From: Nitratireductor sp.
Lineage (GTDB): Bacteria > Pseudomonadota > Alphaproteobacteria > Rhizobiales > Rhizobiaceae
Reading direction: 5' to 3'
Assembly: GCA_020637805.1 (NCBI GenBank)
Contig: JACKJU010000008.1
Location: 1-64,000 of the forward strand
DNA length: 64,000 bases
Position 1 is the first letter of the stretch. Each line of letters starts with the position of its first letter. This document shows, piece after piece, positions 34,809-43,147 of the stretch. The notes below the pieces were generated by a model. It searched no databases and was not told the DNA's origin. It saw nothing but the letters and a program-made list of their open reading frames with translations. A program made the position numbers and the translations under genes.

Positions 34809-35759
34809 TCAACCGTCGCACCAGGACCTTATCAGTTCGAATGATATCGCCTTGCGGGGCGGGCAGCACAGGCCGTCCGGGTGCGTGCCCTCGATCATCA
34901 TCCTGACCTCTTCGCGCGTAAACCAGCGGCAGTCTTCCAGTTCGTCGACCTGGAATTCGATGTCCTCGGATACCGCTTCGCAGATGCAGCCTATCATCAG
35001 GGAGTGGGGGAACGGCCAGGGTTGGCTGGCATGGTATCCGACGCGACCGACGCGAATGCCCGATTCCTCGAATATCTCGCGGCGCACTGCGTCCTCGACC
35101 GTTTCGCCTGGCTCCATGAAACCGGCGAGCGTGGAATACCAGCCAGCCGGAAAATGCGGGCTGCGGCCCATAACGGCGCGGTCGCCCTTGACCGCAAGCA
35201 TGATGACCACCGGATCGGTACGCGGAAAGATCGTCAGTCCGCAGGCGGGACAATCGCGGCGGAAACCGCCAATTCGCGCCGCGCTTTTCTCGCCGCAGCG
35301 GCCACAGAAGCGGTTGGTCCCATGCCAGTGCAGCATGGCCGATGCCTGTGCGGCGATACTGGCTTCCTCGGCCGAAACTGCCCCGGAATAGAGAAGCCCG
35401 CGCAATGTTTCCAGCTTGAACGGTTCGGCTAGGCCTTCCTCCTCGATTTCGGCAGGCACCGCCAGGCAGGGAATGCCTTCTGCCTCCCCCTCGCCGCCGT
35501 CTGGCATATGTCCGAGCAGGATGGCTTCTTCCATGCGCCCACCCAGCATGTCCACGGTCTCGCGCAGGAAGGCCACAGCCGGTTCATCGCCACCGCGAAG
35601 CAGGACCTTCGGGCCGGAAAAGATGAAAAAGCGCGCATCCGGGCGTTCGAGTGCGATCGGCAACGAAGTCTCGTCACGGTTTTCGGCGTCTCGCAGCAGG
35701 GGGTTGGTCATGAAACCAATGCGGCTTTCAACGCCGCTGTTGTCGAAGTCGAAGGTCAT
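34809..35759 (-). CDS. nudC: NAD(+)/NADH diphosphatase (NudC-type Nudix hydrolase)
   Basis: A 316-residue Nudix enzyme. A zinc ribbon (FCGRCGEKSA...CPACG) lies at about residues 150-178. The Nudix box GFMEPGETVEDAVRREIFEE is at about 212, with SQPWPFPHSLMIG after it, the NudC signature. It hydrolyses NAD(H) and may remove NAD caps from RNA. It follows the HIT gene on the same strand after 12 bp, so both nucleotide-hydrolysing proteins may share a transcript. Confidence 0.92.
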   Translation of the reverse strand: MTFDFDNSGVESRIGFMTNPLLRDAENRDETSLPIALERPDARFFIFSGPKVLLRGGDEPAVAFLRETVDMLGGRMEEAILLGHMPDGGEGEAEGIPCLAVPAEIEEEGLAEPFKLETLRGLLYSGAVSAEEASIAAQASAMLHWHGTNRFCGRCGEKSAARIGGFRRDCPACGLTIFPRTDPVVIMLAVKGDRAVMGRSPHFPAGWYSTLAGFMEPGETVEDAVRREIFEESGIRVGRVGYHASQPWPFPHSLMIGCICEAVSEDIEFQVDELEDCRWFTREEVRMMIEGTHPDGLCCPPRKAISFELIRSWCDG

Positions 35760-35771
35760 GAAAAATCCGTT

Positions 35772-36188
35772 TCAGGAAAGCGTGGCAGGATATGCGCGCC
35801 GGAATGTTTGGATGAAAGCCTCGGCCTGATCAAGCTCGTAGGGAATGCGGGCGCCATATCCCCATACCGGACCCGGCCAGTTGGCGTCGCCCTCGTTTCG
35901 GGCAATTACGTGAACATGGAGCTGGCGAATCACATTGCCGAGCGCGCCGGAATTGATTTTCAGGCATCCGGTCACCTTCTGCAGCGTTTGCGCGCAGACC
36001 CCGGTCTCATAGGCAAGCAGCGCCTGCTCATCCACGGAAAGAAGATGGATTTCGGAAGCACCGGCCACTGCCGGGACAAGAATGAGCCAGGGCCAGCGCC
36101 TGTCGTTCATCAGGCGCAACTGGCAAAGCTCCAGCCTAGCGACCGGCAAGGTATCCGCAGCAAGGCGCGTATCCATCTCGAATGCCAT
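35772..36188 (-). CDS. HIT-family protein
   Basis: A 138-residue nucleotide hydrolase or transferase of the histidine-triad superfamily. The motif is QLHVHVIARNEGDANWPGP, in which two histidines of the triad are clear and the third position is Ile-Ala, as in the alphaproteobacterial branch. The ATG at 36188 (MAFEMDTRLAADT) is used because the open frame farther upstream runs antisense through the SRP RNA gene. Confidence 0.85.
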   Translation of the reverse strand: MAFEMDTRLAADTLPVARLELCQLRLMNDRRWPWLILVPAVAGASEIHLLSVDEQALLAYETGVCAQTLQKVTGCLKINSGALGNVIRQLHVHVIARNEGDANWPGPVWGYGARIPYELDQAEAFIQTFRRAYPATLS

Positions 36189-36224
36189 GTTCCAGTGGTT
36201 CCTCAATTGATTCGCTTCAAACCC

Positions 36225-36253
36225 TTGCATTTTTGCTTCGAAAAGACGATATG
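36225..36253 (+). promoter_or_regulatory. Promoter of the SRP RNA gene
   Basis: TTGCAT (36225-36230) and GATATG (36248-36253) are 17 bp apart, placing the transcription start close to 36260, exactly where the paired end of the SRP RNA begins. The region is AT-rich relative to its surroundings. Strength cannot be judged from the sequence. Confidence 0.5.
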
Positions 36254-36260
36254 CAACGCC

Positions 36261-36360
36261 GGAAGGCCGGTTGGTGGACGAGCATCTCGCCAACCTGGTC
36301 AGGTCCGGAAGGAAGCAGCCACAACGAGTTTCCGCTCGGGTCACCTTATCCCGGCCTTCC
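36261..36360 (+). ncRNA. ffs: Signal recognition particle RNA (4.5S type)
   Basis: The apical SRP core GGTCAGGTCCGGAAGGAAGC (36297-36316) is present and is flanked by the expected paired strands. The ends close with GGAAGGCCGG (36261-36270) against CCGGCCTTCC (36351-36360), a perfect 10-bp terminal helix, giving an about 100-nt bacterial small SRP RNA. It scaffolds Ffh for co-translational membrane targeting. Its position upstream of dnaX is usual in this bacterial group. Ends are approximate to a few bases. Confidence 0.95.
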
Positions 36361-36425
36361 ACCTTTTCCTCCCTGCTGGTTGTCTTTTCCTTCATCGCCG
36401 GTCCACGGCTTTTTTCGCCACGCTG

Positions 36426-36453
36426 TTTGCAGTGGACGGAATTGCGCTATAGT
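36426..36453 (+). promoter_or_regulatory. Promoter of dnaX
   Basis: TTGCAG (36426-36431) and TATAGT (36448-36453) are spaced by 16 bp, 50 bp upstream of the dnaX start. The resulting leader is about 45 nt. It is a good sigma-70 type match and lies in the gap between the SRP RNA and dnaX. Confidence 0.55.
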
Positions 36454-36503
36454 CAGTTGAGGCAACGCGGCGGAAATGCCGCCGCAGGACAGATCATCGT
36501 TAA

Positions 36504-38399
36504 ATGAGCGAAACTTCCCATCAGCCCTATCGCGTGCTGGCGCGCAAATACCGGCCTGCCTCGTTCGATGACCTGATCGGACAGGCACCGATGGTGCGCA
36601 CGCTGTCGAACGCGTTCCGTGCCGGGCGCATCGCCCAGGCATACATGCTGACCGGTGTTCGCGGCGTGGGAAAGACGACGACAGCGCGCATTCTGGCGCG
36701 CGCGCTCAATTACAAGACCGGCGACATCAACCAGCCGACGATCGATCTGAAGGAAGAGGGTGAACACTGCCGCGCGATCATGGAAGGCAGGCATGTTGAC
36801 GTCATCGAGATGGACGCTGCCTCGCATACCGGCATTGACGACATTCGCGAGATTATCGAGTCCGTGCAGTATGCCCCGGCAATCGCCCGCTACAAGGTCT
36901 ATATCATCGACGAGGTGCACATGCTCTCGCGCAACGCCTTCAACGGATTGTTGAAGACGCTGGAAGAGCCGCCCGCGCATCTGAAGTTCATTTTCGCCAC
37001 TACCGAAATCCGCAAGGTTCCGGTTACCGTGCTGTCGCGCTGCCAGCGTTTCGACCTGAGGCGCATCGATTCCGGCCTGATGCTGAATCACCTGAAGAAG
37101 ATCTGCGCTTCGGAGAACATCGAGGCAGAGGACGAGGCACTGGCAATGGTGGCCCGGGCCTCGGAAGGTTCAGCCCGCGATGCGCTGTCGATGCTCGACC
37201 AGGCGATTGCCCATGCCGAGGGCCAGGTGGAGGCCGCCGGTGTGCGGTCGATGCTCGGCCTCGCAGACCGCAGCCGGGTCATCGATCTCTTCGAGCACGT
37301 GATGAAGGGCGACATCTCGGCAGCGCTGGCGGAAATGAAGGACCAGTACGACATCGGCGCCGACCCCTACGTCGTGCTGACCGACCTGGGTGATTTCATT
37401 CATCAGGTTACGCGGTTGAAATATACCGGCGGTTCGGAAGGTCCGGGTTCCAATTCCGGCCTCTCGGAGACGGAGATCACCCGGGCACGGGAGTTTGCAG
37501 GCAAACTCTCCGTACGTGTGCTTGGTAGAGCCTGGCAGATCCTGCTGAAGGGGCTGACCGAAATCCAGTCTTCCGAACGTGCGCTTGCCGCGGCGGACAT
37601 GGTGCTGGTGAGGCTTACCCACGCCGTAGACCTGCCCGGCCACGATGAACTGGTGGCGCAGCTTCAGGCAGGGAGCGGGTCGCCGGCATCTGCAAGTTCG
37701 GGACAAACGGCTGGAAGCGGTGCGACAGGTCCGGTTGCCAGCGGCGTGTCCGGTGGTGGATCCGGCCCCGGCGGAGGAAGCAGCACGGTTCATTCCCCGC
37801 CGAGATCTCCTGCTCTGGCCCCCAGCATGTCTGCCGGACCCGTTCCGGGCGCCGCCGGCAATCAGACGGAGAGCATTAAAGCTTCACCTGTGGGACCACG
37901 TCTTGCCGCGACCAACCCGGCACCGCGAACCGAAAATGCTGAAAGCGGCTCTGAAGCAACGCGCACTATCCAGACCTTCGACGAGCTGATCTTCCTTGCC
38001 GAGGACATGCGCGACCTGAAGGCGAAGATGTTCCTGCGCAGCCACGTACGTCTTGTTTCAATTTCGCACGGCAAGCTGATCTTCAACCAGGCCGGTCATC
38101 CGCCCGCCGACTCGATTTCCCATCTCGGCGCAAAGCTGAAGGAATGGACCGGCACGCAGTGGCAGCTCATGCTCTCCGACGAGGACGGACTGCCGACCCT
38201 GGAAGAGATCGAGCAGGCCGAGAACCGCGACCGCATGGAACGCGCCCGTGCCCATCCCGCAGTTTCGGCCATAATGAAGGCATTCGACGGTGCCAAGATA
38301 GTGGACGTGCGCATCCGCCAGCAGGAAGAAGCAATTCCAGAGGCCGCACCTGAAGACGACGAGGATGAGGGCAGCGGACTTGACGATTTCTTCGAATGA
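36504..38399 (+). CDS. dnaX: DNA polymerase III subunit tau/gamma
   Basis: A 631-residue clamp-loader ATPase. Walker A GVRGVGKTTTARILARAL is at about residue 50, and VYIIDEVHMLSRNAFNGLLK (DEVH box) with LEEPPAHLKFIFATTE follows. A Gly/Ser/Pro-rich linker spans about 390-470, before the C-terminal tau region. The four-cysteine zinc site of the E. coli protein is missing; only one Cys (EGEHCRAIMEGRH) remains. A stretch of that kind, with the AASHTGID segment after it, is usual in rhizobial DnaX. It is followed by ybaB and recR. Confidence 0.95.
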   Translation: MSETSHQPYRVLARKYRPASFDDLIGQAPMVRTLSNAFRAGRIAQAYMLTGVRGVGKTTTARILARALNYKTGDINQPTIDLKEEGEHCRAIMEGRHVDVIEMDAASHTGIDDIREIIESVQYAPAIARYKVYIIDEVHMLSRNAFNGLLKTLEEPPAHLKFIFATTEIRKVPVTVLSRCQRFDLRRIDSGLMLNHLKKICASENIEAEDEALAMVARASEGSARDALSMLDQAIAHAEGQVEAAGVRSMLGLADRSRVIDLFEHVMKGDISAALAEMKDQYDIGADPYVVLTDLGDFIHQVTRLKYTGGSEGPGSNSGLSETEITRAREFAGKLSVRVLGRAWQILLKGLTEIQSSERALAAADMVLVRLTHAVDLPGHDELVAQLQAGSGSPASASSGQTAGSGATGPVASGVSGGGSGPGGGSSTVHSPPRSPALAPSMSAGPVPGAAGNQTESIKASPVGPRLAATNPAPRTENAESGSEATRTIQTFDELIFLAEDMRDLKAKMFLRSHVRLVSISHGKLIFNQAGHPPADSISHLGAKLKEWTGTQWQLMLSDEDGLPTLEEIEQAENRDRMERARAHPAVSAIMKAFDGAKIVDVRIRQQEEAIPEAAPEDDEDEGSGLDDFFE

Positions 38400-38471
38400 G
38401 GCAATTGACGGCGCGGCCCGTGGGCAACGCGCCCGACCGACAACAAAATACCCAATCGCAGGAGTATCCCG

Positions 38472-38795
38472 GTGAAAGACATTCTCGGCATGATGAAGCA
38501 AGCCAAGGAACTGCAGTCGAAGATGCAGGAAATGCAGGGCAAGCTTTCCGAAATCGAAGCTCAAGGCGCCGCCGGTGGCGGAATGGTGACGATTACGCTC
38601 AACGGCAAGGGTGAACTGGCTTCCGTGAAGATCGACCCCTCTCTCATGAAGGAGGGCGAACACGAGATGGTGGAGGACCTTCTGATCGCCGCTCATGCTC
38701 AGGCAAAGCAGAAGGTCGAGGAGATCATGGCCGAAAAAACCAAGGAACTGACAGCCGGCCTGCCGATCCCGCCCGGCATGAAACTGCCGTTCTGA
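38472..38795 (+). CDS. YbaB/EbfC family nucleoid-associated protein
   Basis: A 107-residue DNA-binding protein. The N-terminus MKDILGMMKQAKELQSKMQE, the central ITLNGKGELASVKIDPSLM and the C-terminal PIPPGMKLPF are those of the YbaB/EbfC family. It forms a dimer that coats DNA. The start ATG lies within the dnaX-recR interval in the conserved dnaX-ybaB-recR order. Confidence 0.95.
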   Translation: MKDILGMMKQAKELQSKMQEMQGKLSEIEAQGAAGGGMVTITLNGKGELASVKIDPSLMKEGEHEMVEDLLIAAHAQAKQKVEEIMAEKTKELTAGLPIPPGMKLPF

Positions 38796-38925
38796 CCGTT
38801 CCGGACATTCCGGCCCTGCCATCTTCGTATGAGGGCAGGCCATCACCGCAAGCAGGCGAATTCACCATTGCGTTTCAGCCCGGGCAATCGAGCCGCAACA
38901 TGATCCGCGCCAGGTATTTTCATAT

Positions 38926-39534
38926 ATGAGCAAAGCCGTCACCGGGCCCGAAATCGAGCGCCTCATACAGATACTTTCACGGCTGCCGGGCCTGGGTCCG
39001 CGTTCGGCCAGGCGTGCGGCCCTGCACCTTATCAAGAAAAAGGAAACCCTGCTGCAGCCGCTTGCTGCTGCGGCAGCGGAGGCGGCCGAAAAAGTCGTCG
39101 TTTGCACCACCTGTGGCAATGCGGATACGAGCGACCCGTGCACGATCTGCCGTGATCCCCGGCGCGACAATACCACCATCGTGGTTGTCGAGGAGATCGC
39201 GGACCTTTGGGCGCTGGAGCGTTCTGCCGCGATCAACGCCGCATACCATGTCCTGGGCGGAACGCTGTCGCCGCTCGATGGTGTCGGTCCCGATGACCTT
39301 AACATCCGTTCGCTTGTCGACCGGGTGTCACGTGGCGGCGTCAAGGAACTCATCATCGCGGTCAACGCGACGGTGGAAGGCCAGACGACCGCCCATTACA
39401 TCACCGACCAGCTTGAAGGCATGGATGTGCGGATAACCAGGCTTGCCCATGGCGTGCCTGTTGGCGGCGAACTCGATTACCTGGATGAAGGGACGCTGGC
39501 AGCGGCAATACGCAGCCGAAGCGAGATTTCCTGA
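38926..39534 (+). CDS. recR: Recombination protein RecR
   Basis: A 202-residue protein. It has the helix-hairpin-helix LSRLPGLGPRSARRAALHL, a four-cysteine zinc finger (CTTCGNADTSDPCTIC) at about residues 57-72, and a Toprim domain with VVVEEIADLWAL and ITRLAHGVPVGGELDYLD. It works with RecF and RecO to load RecA on gapped DNA. Length and order are normal. Confidence 0.96.
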   Translation: MSKAVTGPEIERLIQILSRLPGLGPRSARRAALHLIKKKETLLQPLAAAAAEAAEKVVVCTTCGNADTSDPCTICRDPRRDNTTIVVVEEIADLWALERSAAINAAYHVLGGTLSPLDGVGPDDLNIRSLVDRVSRGGVKELIIAVNATVEGQTTAHYITDQLEGMDVRITRLAHGVPVGGELDYLDEGTLAAAIRSRSEIS

Positions 39535-39553
39535 CCTGAAAAACAGTTTGCCG

Positions 39554-39904
39554 TCAGCGGCGTGCAGCAAGGTCCCGGAAGCGGCGGTTTTCCTCGCGAT
39601 CGGAAAATGTGACGCGAACGGCGCCGCCACGCTGGGCGGTTACCTCGCAGCGGTAGCGGGCCTGTTCCTGCTCCGCATAGAGGTCGAAGCTCTCTGGAAT
39701 TCCCATGAGGCCCGAAACCTGGATATCCGCGCCCTGCGAAGACATCGTCGAGATCGTGCAGGCAAAGCCCTGGGTCTGCCCGTCGAATACCAGGTAACCG
39801 AAGCTGTTCACGCGGCGTGCCGTGCCGGCGTTGCGGCCTTGGGGTGACCGGTCGGAACCGTTTCGGATGGAATGTCGGCTGGAAGTGTTCTGGCTTAACA
39901 ACAA
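39554..39904 (-). CDS. PilZ-domain protein
   Basis: A 116-residue protein with a single PilZ-like domain: an arginine pair (TARRVNSFGYLVF) and, about 20 residues on, ISTMSSQGADIQ at the place of the D/NxSxxG motif. Its core binding residues deviate from the c-di-GMP consensus (Asp is missing), so ligand binding is uncertain. No ATG is available; TTG at 39904 with CCGGGA about 7 bp before it is the probable start. It converges on recR. Confidence 0.7.
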   Translation of the reverse strand: MLLSQNTSSRHSIRNGSDRSPQGRNAGTARRVNSFGYLVFDGQTQGFACTISTMSSQGADIQVSGLMGIPESFDLYAEQEQARYRCEVTAQRGGAVRVTFSDREENRRFRDLAARR

Positions 39905-40136
39905 TCAATTCCCGGCATCTGCGCCTTTGAAAAATCTTGCCCTGAGCCTAGCCATTCATGGTTAACGCCTGATTAAGCGCCGCTGCAGCCGTATCTTTTT
40001 TGCTTCGGATGCCACCCCGTTCCGCCAGAAAGGTGGCAACCTCACCCCGGAAAGGGTTATAGTGGGTGATCCTGCTATGCCAAACCGGGCACAGCCAGAT
40101 CAAACCATCGCGGAACGTCCCACCGGAGAAACTCTA

Positions 40137-41201
40137 ATGGCTTCAGTATTCGACATGTTTTCCGGTCCGCAGGGCGACGCGTTCGCCGGCATGGTGGCAG
40201 ATCACTTCCGCCTGCAGCAGGAGCAGGCCGAGAAAGCCCTCGCGGCACTCGTGCCGGCATTTTCCGAAGGATTGAAGAGGCGCACCAGCGAACCGGAAGG
40301 TCTGGGCGCATTCATGCAGAACCTCGCGTCGCACGACTGGATGAAATACGCCAAGGACCCCTCTGCAGCATTCACGCCCGAAGCCATCAGGGACGGACAG
40401 GCCCTGCTTTCCAGCTGGATGGGCCAAAACGACCTTACCAAGGCCGTTGCGCAGCAGGCAGAAGCGATGTCCGGCATTTCCGCCAGCGTTATCCAGCAGA
40501 TGATGCCGCATCTTGCACCTGTGGTCATGGGCAATATCCAGAACCGCATGTTTGCCCCGATGGGCATGCCAGGCATGAACATGGGCAACATGGGCTGGGG
40601 GAGCACTACGGGCTCGCGCAGTGGCGATGCCATGTCGGCCTTCATCAGAAGCGCACAGGATACCCAGCAGAAATTCGCCGAAGTGCAGATTGCAGCACTC
40701 TCGCAGACGCCATTCGGCAAGATACTGGAGGAAATGCTCCGCCAGCAGACCGGCACTCAAAGACGCGCGCCCAATCCTTTCGAGGGCACGCCCTGGGGCG
40801 AGATCATCGACCAGATGATGGGCGGCAAGACCAAACGCACTCCCGACCTGAGCGATGTGCCCAACCCCTTCAACCCGGAAAACAATCCGCTTGGCCGAAT
40901 CTTCCAGGACATGCTGAAGAACTCGGGTAACCAGGCAGAAGAGGCAGAAGCGCAAACGCCACCCCCGCCGCAAGGGAATGCTGGCAAGACACCGCAACCG
41001 GAAGCGGAAGACGCCGGCCCGGCCGGAAATGAAACCGGCCGCGCGGATGCCGGGCCACGGCCCGATCCCTATGCCGCTCCCAAGGGTGGTTTCGAGGATA
41101 TCTTCAGCGAGATGTTCGAAACCGGCATGCGGGTCAACAAGGCCTATGAGGCGACCATCCGCAACATGTTCGAGGATTTTGCGGGCAAGCCGAAGTCGTA
41201 G
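40137..41201 (+). CDS. DUF937-domain protein
   Basis: A 354-residue protein. The N-terminal about 60 residues (FDMFSGPQGDAFAGMVADHF, EKALAALVPAFSEGLKRR) match the DUF937 pattern. The middle contains a Met/Gly-rich run (MFAPMGMPGMNMGNMGWG) and the rest is rich in Pro, Glu and Asn. The ATG at 40137 is preceded by CGGAGAA. The function of the family is unknown. It stands alone between recR and the agmatinase-like gene. Confidence 0.75.
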   Translation: MASVFDMFSGPQGDAFAGMVADHFRLQQEQAEKALAALVPAFSEGLKRRTSEPEGLGAFMQNLASHDWMKYAKDPSAAFTPEAIRDGQALLSSWMGQNDLTKAVAQQAEAMSGISASVIQQMMPHLAPVVMGNIQNRMFAPMGMPGMNMGNMGWGSTTGSRSGDAMSAFIRSAQDTQQKFAEVQIAALSQTPFGKILEEMLRQQTGTQRRAPNPFEGTPWGEIIDQMMGGKTKRTPDLSDVPNPFNPENNPLGRIFQDMLKNSGNQAEEAEAQTPPPPQGNAGKTPQPEAEDAGPAGNETGRADAGPRPDPYAAPKGGFEDIFSEMFETGMRVNKAYEATIRNMFEDFAGKPKS

Positions 41202-41387
41202 GTCCTGGGAACCGGGGGCTGGGCGGAAACGCGGTTAACCGGTCATTTACCCTGACCGCCATTCCTGCATGCGGAATCCGGGGATTCACCACTCATTTAC
41301 CGGCGGGAAACCCGTAACCCATAGGCTTGGCCGTGACGACGGGAAGCCCGGCCTGAGGATGGTTGTGGCGGTCTCCAGGAGCACCAC

Positions 41388-42368
41388 ATGGCCGATGCCT
41401 TCTTCCAACCGGTTTCCGGGTTCGATCTGCCGCGCTTTGCGGGCGTACCCACTTTCATGCGGCTTCCGCATGTGCCACCGGGCCATGACCGCTTTGGCGA
41501 TGTCGATATCGGGCTGATCGGCCTGCCCTGGGATGCCGGAACCACAAACCGTCCCGGTCCGCGCCATGCGCCGCGGCAGATACGCGATTATTCCACCATG
41601 ATACGGGCACAGAACGGGCATACCGGCGTGCGCCCGTTCGAACTGGTCAATTGCGCCGATCTGGGAGATTCCGGACCCAACCCGGCCAATCTCCAGGATA
41701 CGCTTGACCGGTACACCGAATTCTACCGCAATCTTGCGCCTGCCGGGATCACGCCGATGTCGGTTGGTGGCGATCATCTCAATTCACTGCCCGTGCTGCG
41801 CGCGCTTGCCGCCGAGGCGCCGCTCGGAATGATCCATTTCGACAGTCACACCGACCTTTTCCATTCCTATTTTGGCGGCCAGATGTACACGCATGGCACG
41901 CCTTTCCGGCGCGCCATCGAGGAAGGCCTGCTGGACCCGAAACGGGTGGTTCAGATCGGCATACGCGGGACGGCCTATGACAGCGAAGACCGCGATTTTG
42001 CCACGGCCAACGGCGTCCGTGTCATTCCGATCGAGGAATTCTTCCAGCGCGGTGTCGAAGATGTCATGTCCGAAGCCCGGGAAATCGCCGGAACCTTGCC
42101 TGTCTACATTTCCTACGACATCGATTTTGTCGATCCGGCTTTCGCGCCAGGCACGGGAACTCCGGAGATTGGCGGGCCAAACTCCTATGAGGCAATCCAG
42201 GTGATCCGGGAACTCGACGGCCTCAATTTCGCCGGCGCCGATCTCGTGGAGGTTTCACCGCCCTTCGACCAGTCGGGTGGCACGGCCTATCTCGCCGCCA
42301 CGCTGATCTTCGAAATGTTGTGCGTGATGGCACCAGCCATTGCCGGAAAGGACGGAAGCCCATCATGA
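41388..42368 (+). CDS. Agmatinase/ureohydrolase family enzyme
   Basis: A 326-residue enzyme of the arginase fold. Metal ligands appear in GGDHLNSL, HFDSHTDLFHSYF and SYDIDFVDPAFAPGTGTPE, in the order usual for agmatinases; the classical DAHTD reads DSHTD. Such enzymes hydrolyse agmatine, guanidinobutyrate or related guanidines to urea plus an amine. The stop overlaps the start of the ABC-2 ATPase gene, so the three genes form one unit. The substrate is not fixed by the sequence. Confidence 0.85.
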   Translation: MADAFFQPVSGFDLPRFAGVPTFMRLPHVPPGHDRFGDVDIGLIGLPWDAGTTNRPGPRHAPRQIRDYSTMIRAQNGHTGVRPFELVNCADLGDSGPNPANLQDTLDRYTEFYRNLAPAGITPMSVGGDHLNSLPVLRALAAEAPLGMIHFDSHTDLFHSYFGGQMYTHGTPFRRAIEEGLLDPKRVVQIGIRGTAYDSEDRDFATANGVRVIPIEEFFQRGVEDVMSEAREIAGTLPVYISYDIDFVDPAFAPGTGTPEIGGPNSYEAIQVIRELDGLNFAGADLVEVSPPFDQSGGTAYLAATLIFEMLCVMAPAIAGKDGSPS

Positions 42369-43147
42369 TGACGCACGCACTGGAAATCCGCAATCTGACC
42401 AAGCTCTACCAGCGGCCAGCAGTAGACGATCTTTCACTGACGATCCCGCAAGGCGAATTCTATGCTCTTCTCGGGCCCAACGGTGCGGGCAAGACCACGA
42501 CGCTGAAAATGGTCGCAGGACTTCTCCAGCCGGACCACGGGACGATTTCCATACTTGGCCATGATACGGTTGCCGACCCGCTGGGTGCAAAGCGTGTAAC
42601 GGCGTGGGTGCCGGACGAACCGATGATCTATGACCGGCTTACGCCACTCGAGTATCTCGAATTCGTTGCAGGCCTTTGGCAGGTCGATCCGGAACGCGCA
42701 CGGCAGGGAGCAGACGAGATCCTCGGAATTCTCGGCCTCGAAGCGCATGCGGACGAGCGCTGCGAGGGTTTTTCCAAGGGCATGCGCCAGAAGGTTGCTC
42801 TTGCCGGTGCACTGATCCACGACCCCCGTCTTATCATTCTGGACGAACCCCTGACCGGACTCGATGCCGGTTCGGCACGGCTGGTGAAAGACGTCCTGCG
42901 CGAGCGTGTTCGCCAAGGCTGCACGGTCATTTTGACGACCCACATTCTCGAAGTCGCTGAACGCATGGCCGAACGCATCGGCGTGATTGCAAATGGCAGG
43001 CTTGTTGCCGAGGGAACGCTTGCCGAGCTGCGCACCTCTTCGGGCAATGCAAACGGATCGAGCGAGGAAGCAAGCCTGGAAGAGATCTTCCTCAGCGTCG
43101 TTGCCAGAAGTGCAACCGTCGAGCCTGAACGGGAAGCAGCGGCCTGA
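42365..43147 (+). CDS. ABC-2-type transporter ATPase
   Basis: A 260-residue ATPase with Walker A GPNGAGKTTTLKMVAG, signature SKGMRQKVALAGAL and Walker B LIILDEPLTGLDAGS. It is a half of a drug/antibiotic-type exporter of the ABC-2 class. The ATG overlaps the agmatinase-like stop, and the next gene, the permease, overlaps by 1 bp. Substrate unknown. Confidence 0.9.
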   Translation: MMTHALEIRNLTKLYQRPAVDDLSLTIPQGEFYALLGPNGAGKTTTLKMVAGLLQPDHGTISILGHDTVADPLGAKRVTAWVPDEPMIYDRLTPLEYLEFVAGLWQVDPERARQGADEILGILGLEAHADERCEGFSKGMRQKVALAGALIHDPRLIILDEPLTGLDAGSARLVKDVLRERVRQGCTVILTTHILEVAERMAERIGVIANGRLVAEGTLAELRTSSGNANGSSEEASLEEIFLSVVARSATVEPEREAAA

